64,000 bases of DNA from Alphaproteobacteria bacterium (GTDB lineage: Bacteria; Pseudomonadota; Alphaproteobacteria; Rhizobiales; Aestuariivirgaceae), in assembly GCA_024642465.1 (NCBI GenBank), contig JAHEBA010000002.1, positions 29,136-93,135 of the forward strand, read 5' to 3'. Position numbers and translations under genes: made by a program. Shown here in pieces: positions 60,875 to 64,000 of this stretch. A model generated the notes under the pieces. That model worked only from the letters and a program-made list of their open reading frames with translations. It was not told where the DNA came from and ran no database searches. Numbering within the stretch: position 1 is the first letter of the stretch; the number at the start of each line of letters is the position of its first letter.

Positions 60875-62188
60875 TCATGCAGGTTCGATGAGCGTGCGTA
60901 TATCCAGCGGTTCGTCAAGGCTTGCACCAAGCAATGCCTGTGCGGTGCCCGGGTTGCCGCCGCAGGCCGCGTACTTGGCGGCGATCTCGCCTGCCTGCAA
61001 CAACCGCCCGGGGCCGCCGCGGGCGAGCGCCACCGTCTCTGTCAGTTCCTGCCCGTCCTGCAATGTCACGGTCACCGTATCGGGCGCGGCCGGGCTCATG
61101 TCGCCTGCCCCTGGCGGCAGGCCATAGGCATCAATGTCAATCAGATCCATCAGCCGGCGCACGTCGCTGCGGGTCAGTGCTGCGGGTTCGAATGCGGCCA
61201 CGCCCACGTTGCCATCGGCCAGCGCCACAGCCACGCAATAGGCGGTGGAGAAGCGAGCCTCGTGGGCATTGCGCGGGTTCTTGAAGCCGGCAACCCGGTA
61301 GTAGGGTTCGGGCATCCTGACCGAGATGCGCCGGATCGCGCCGGCATCAAAGCCATCCATGGCTGCAATGTTTGCTGCCGCTTCGATGGGGCGAATGGTG
61401 TATCCGCAACTGGGCGACGGTTTAACGAATGGTGGATTGATGGAAATCGAGGGCAGCCCCGCGGTTCTGATCTGCTCCCATCCCGGGGAGCGCGCATTGC
61501 CAAACAGAGCGATAAAGCCACAAGCAGCGTCGGCGATTTCCGGGGTAGCCGAGAAGCCCGCCTGCGCCAGCAGGGCCGCTTCCACGCCGGTCCGTGCGGA
61601 CAGGCCAGCATGCAGCGCCTTGGTGTCGGTGCCGAACTGGACCTTCAACCCGGCTGATTGCGTCATCGCGATCGACACGGCGGTAACCGTCTCTGTCTGG
61701 CCAAGTTTCAGCAGCCTGGCCGCCGCCATCGCAGCACCTGGGCGCGCCAGCGTCGAGGTGGAATGCCAGCCGGCCATGTAGTGGCCGTAACCGAGTGCCT
61801 TGCCGAGCGTCAGGATGAGTTCGTAGCCGGCAATGTATGCGCCAAGCATGTCGCGCAAGGATGTGCCGGGGCGTTCGCCGGCAAGGGCCAGCATCGCCGG
61901 GACCAGGACTGCGCTGGGGTGTGTTGAAGCGGGTTCTTCATAGTCGTCAAAGTCGTGGGCGTGGGCCGCCACGCCCAACCGCAGCGCTGTTGCCGCCAGG
62001 CCCGTTTCGCCGATCGTCGCCAGCATGGCATCCAGCTTTGAGAGTTGCCCGCTGTCGCGGCCGGCAATGATGCAGGCGGCAGTATCAAGCAGCGCATGAC
62101 GCGCCAGGGTCAATGCTTCGGCGTCCGGCTGGCGTGCGAGCAGGGCCGCGGCCATCCACGCCAGCGCAGGTTGTTCCTTGTCCATCAA
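60875..62188 (-). CDS. MmgE/PrpD family protein
   Basis: 437 aa; AAHAHDFDDYEEPASTHPSAVLVPAMLALAGERPG, HSTSTLARPGAAMAAARLLKL. Confidence 0.9.
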   Translation of the reverse strand: MMDKEQPALAWMAAALLARQPDAEALTLARHALLDTAACIIAGRDSGQLSKLDAMLATIGETGLAATALRLGVAAHAHDFDDYEEPASTHPSAVLVPAMLALAGERPGTSLRDMLGAYIAGYELILTLGKALGYGHYMAGWHSTSTLARPGAAMAAARLLKLGQTETVTAVSIAMTQSAGLKVQFGTDTKALHAGLSARTGVEAALLAQAGFSATPEIADAACGFIALFGNARSPGWEQIRTAGLPSISINPPFVKPSPSCGYTIRPIEAAANIAAMDGFDAGAIRRISVRMPEPYYRVAGFKNPRNAHEARFSTAYCVAVALADGNVGVAAFEPAALTRSDVRRLMDLIDIDAYGLPPGAGDMSPAAPDTVTVTLQDGQELTETVALARGGPGRLLQAGEIAAKYAACGGNPGTAQALLGASLDEPLDIRTLIEPA

Positions 62189-62316
62189 ATGCGCCCCATA
62201 TCCACTGCCCCGATCTGCCTGCAGTGTGTGCGCAGTTCACACCATGAGCGAGGGCGGGTGCAAGTGGCTGGAGCACGGCGCACGCGTTGTTTCAGGAGGT
62301 CATCTACGTCCGGTGA

Positions 62317-62679
62317 TCACCAGCCCGGTGAGAACAGCTTGTAGATCATGGCGGCAATCTCGCCCTCGAGCGGGAAGGAGAGCATGCCCATCACCGAATA
62401 GCCCAGCAACCAGGGCATCAGGTAGAACCGGATCATGTAGAAGAACCACGCCACGTAAAGCGGCACCAGTTGCGGCACCAGGAAAGATGGCGTGATCGGC
62501 TTGAACAGCCGGATGATCGGGTTGGTCACCCTCACGAAAAACTTCATGAAGAAGAAGTTCGAGTCTTCGGACTGGAAGAACCCCATGGCGACGCGGCCGA
62601 TCAGGGTCCACATGACAAGGCCGAGCGCGTAATCGATGGCAAGAACCCACCAGGGGTGGATGGAGATGAGATGTTCCAT
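62317..62679 (-). CDS. YggT family membrane protein
   Basis: 120 aa, hydrophobic; FFVRVTNPIIRLFKPITPSFLVPQLVPLYVAWFFYMIRFYL. Confidence 0.65.
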   Translation of the reverse strand: MEHLISIHPWWVLAIDYALGLVMWTLIGRVAMGFFQSEDSNFFFMKFFVRVTNPIIRLFKPITPSFLVPQLVPLYVAWFFYMIRFYLMPWLLGYSVMGMLSFPLEGEIAAMIYKLFSPGW

Positions 62680-62720
62680 GGCGCGCTAGTAAACCCGGAT
62701 TGTGCTGTTTGGCAATCAAA

Positions 62721-62746
62721 AGGGCGGAGCCGTGAAGCTCCGCCCT
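62721..62746 (-). terminator. Rho-independent terminator for the sodium:solute symporter gene
   Basis: Minus strand GGGCGGAGC-TTCACG-GCTCCGCCCTTTTGATTG, 9 to 10 bp perfect stem and T-tract just after the stop at 62768. Confidence 0.75.
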
Positions 62747-62767
62747 CAGTCGTTTCGTCAGTCGCGC

Positions 62768-64000
62768 TTAGTGCGAGCCGAGAATGGTCTTGCCACTCGG
62801 AATGCGCACTTCGTCGACCATGTCCTGGATCTCCTTCGACGGAGCCGGGGTCAGCAGCGTGACCACCACCATGCCGATCAGGCTGGCGGCCATGCCGACG
62901 ATGCCGAAACGCAGGTGGTCAAGCTGGAGCCACGGCGTCATGCCGGCGACGAAGACCATGTACAGGTACCACGAGCCGACACTGAAGCCGACGACCATGC
63001 CTGCAATGGCGCCTGGCGCGTTGGCACGCTTCCACCACACACCAAGCACCAGCGGGAAGAACAGGCCGGAGTTGGCGAAGCAGAAGGCCCATGCCACTGC
63101 ACCGAGGATCCCGGTCAGCTTCAGCGATGCAATGAACGCTGCAGCCGCACCGATCACCAGCAGCAGCACGCGGGCAACGATGAGACGCTTGCTCGTGTCT
63201 GCCTTCGGGTCGATGATCTTGTAGTACAGGTCATGCGACAGGGCGTTGGCGATAGCCAGCAGGAGACCGTCAGCGGTCGACATGGCGGCGGCAAGGCCAC
63301 CGGCAGCCACCAGACCGGAGATCACGTAGGGCAGGCCTGCGATTTCCGGGGTGGCGAGCACGACGATGTCGGGCCGCATGAAGAACTCGTTGAGCTGGAC
63401 GATGCCGTCACCGTTCTGGTCAGCCACGGCGAGCATGCCCACCGACGACCAGTGCTTGATCCACTCCAGGTTCTGGACTTCATCGATCGACTTGCCGATC
63501 ACCGCCGTGGCGTAGTTCGGGTCGAGCAACTGGATCTTCGTCAGCGTGGCGAGAGCCGGAGCCGAGAAGTAAAGCAGGAAGATGAAGAACAGCGACCAAC
63601 CCACCGACCGGCGTGCAGCGCGCACCGACGGCGTGGTGAAGTAGCGCATCAGGATGTGCGGCAGTGAAGCCGTACCGGTCATCATGGCGATGGCCAGCGT
63701 GACCATCTTCCATTCGCCGCCTGCAGGCGAGTTCGCCGGGGTGGTCAGCACGGACACACCGGCAATCGCTTCCTTGGCCTTTTCCAGACCGTACATGGCT
63801 TCCAGTTCGGCAACGCGATGGACAGCATCGCCGTACGAGAAGTGCGGGATGATGCCGAAGCCCTGCTTGTTGGACATCCAGATGATCGGAACAAGGTAAG
63901 CCACGATCAGCACGATGTACTGGGCCACCTGGGTCCAGGTCACGCCGCGCATGCCGCCCAGCATCGAGCAGACGAAGATGCCTGCAAGGCCGAGCCACAC
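62768..64000 (-). CDS. Sodium:solute symporter family protein, 5' part outside the window
   Basis: 410 aa visible; VYLVPIIWMS-type helices, GGLAAAMSTADGLLLAIANALSHDLYYKII. Confidence 0.88.
   Translation of the reverse strand: MWLGLAGIFVCSMLGGMRGVTWTQVAQYIVLIVAYLVPIIWMSNKQGFGIIPHFSYGDAVHRVAELEAMYGLEKAKEAIAGVSVLTTPANSPAGGEWKMVTLAIAMMTGTASLPHILMRYFTTPSVRAARRSVGWSLFFIFLLYFSAPALATLTKIQLLDPNYATAVIGKSIDEVQNLEWIKHWSSVGMLAVADQNGDGIVQLNEFFMRPDIVVLATPEIAGLPYVISGLVAAGGLAAAMSTADGLLLAIANALSHDLYYKIIDPKADTSKRLIVARVLLLVIGAAAAFIASLKLTGILGAVAWAFCFANSGLFFPLVLGVWWKRANAPGAIAGMVVGFSVGSWYLYMVFVAGMTPWLQLDHLRFGIVGMAASLIGMVVVTLLTPAPSKEIQDMVDEVRIPSGKTILGSH

Noticed and set aside
1-64000. CRISPR arrays, tRNA/rRNA genes, prophage or toxin-antitoxin loci
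   Set aside because: None seen when scanning the sequence and ORFs; tRNAs cannot be fully excluded without tRNAscan-SE.

Overview
A GC-rich chromosomal segment, most likely from an alphaproteobacterium (taxon inferred from gene content only). It is densely packed with uptake and catabolic operons for amides, urea, betaine, methylated amines, sulfonates and peptides. No rRNA, tRNA, CRISPR array, prophage or complete transposon was recognised. Main blocks: (i) MetX-like alpha/beta hydrolase and a C-terminally truncated HD-type protein beside a repeat-rich stretch that looks like mobile-element debris; (ii) acetamidase/formamidase, SDR, nicotinamidase, and a urea/amide-type ABC transporter operon whose LivF-type ATPase ORF runs in frame into an amidase; (iii) SPFH/flotillin protein, pyroglutamyl peptidase, and a TetR-flanked minus-strand cluster (DUF1348, isochorismatase-like with a His6 leader, YHS, PNPOx-like); (iv) D-cysteine desulfhydrase/cysteate-lyase-like enzyme, GcvT-family oxidoreductase, TauD; (v) CbpA/CbpM, Usp, DUF1989, SelO; (vi) an N-acetylglutaminylglutamine amide (NAGGN) osmolyte operon with an apparent frameshift; (vii) DmdA-like GcvT protein and an aldehyde:ferredoxin oxidoreductase homologue; (viii) HyuA/HyuB; (ix) Dpp peptide transporter; (x) DeoR regulator, ProXVW-type transporter with a double-length permease, two choline-kinase-like proteins and a second GcvT-family oxidoreductase; (xi) MmgE/PrpD and a sodium:solute symporter cut by the window end. 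Most notable: the ABC-ATPase/amidase continuous ORF, two apparent single-base frameshifts, and several operator or promoter motifs readable by eye. I did not find a clearly novel defence or mobile system.
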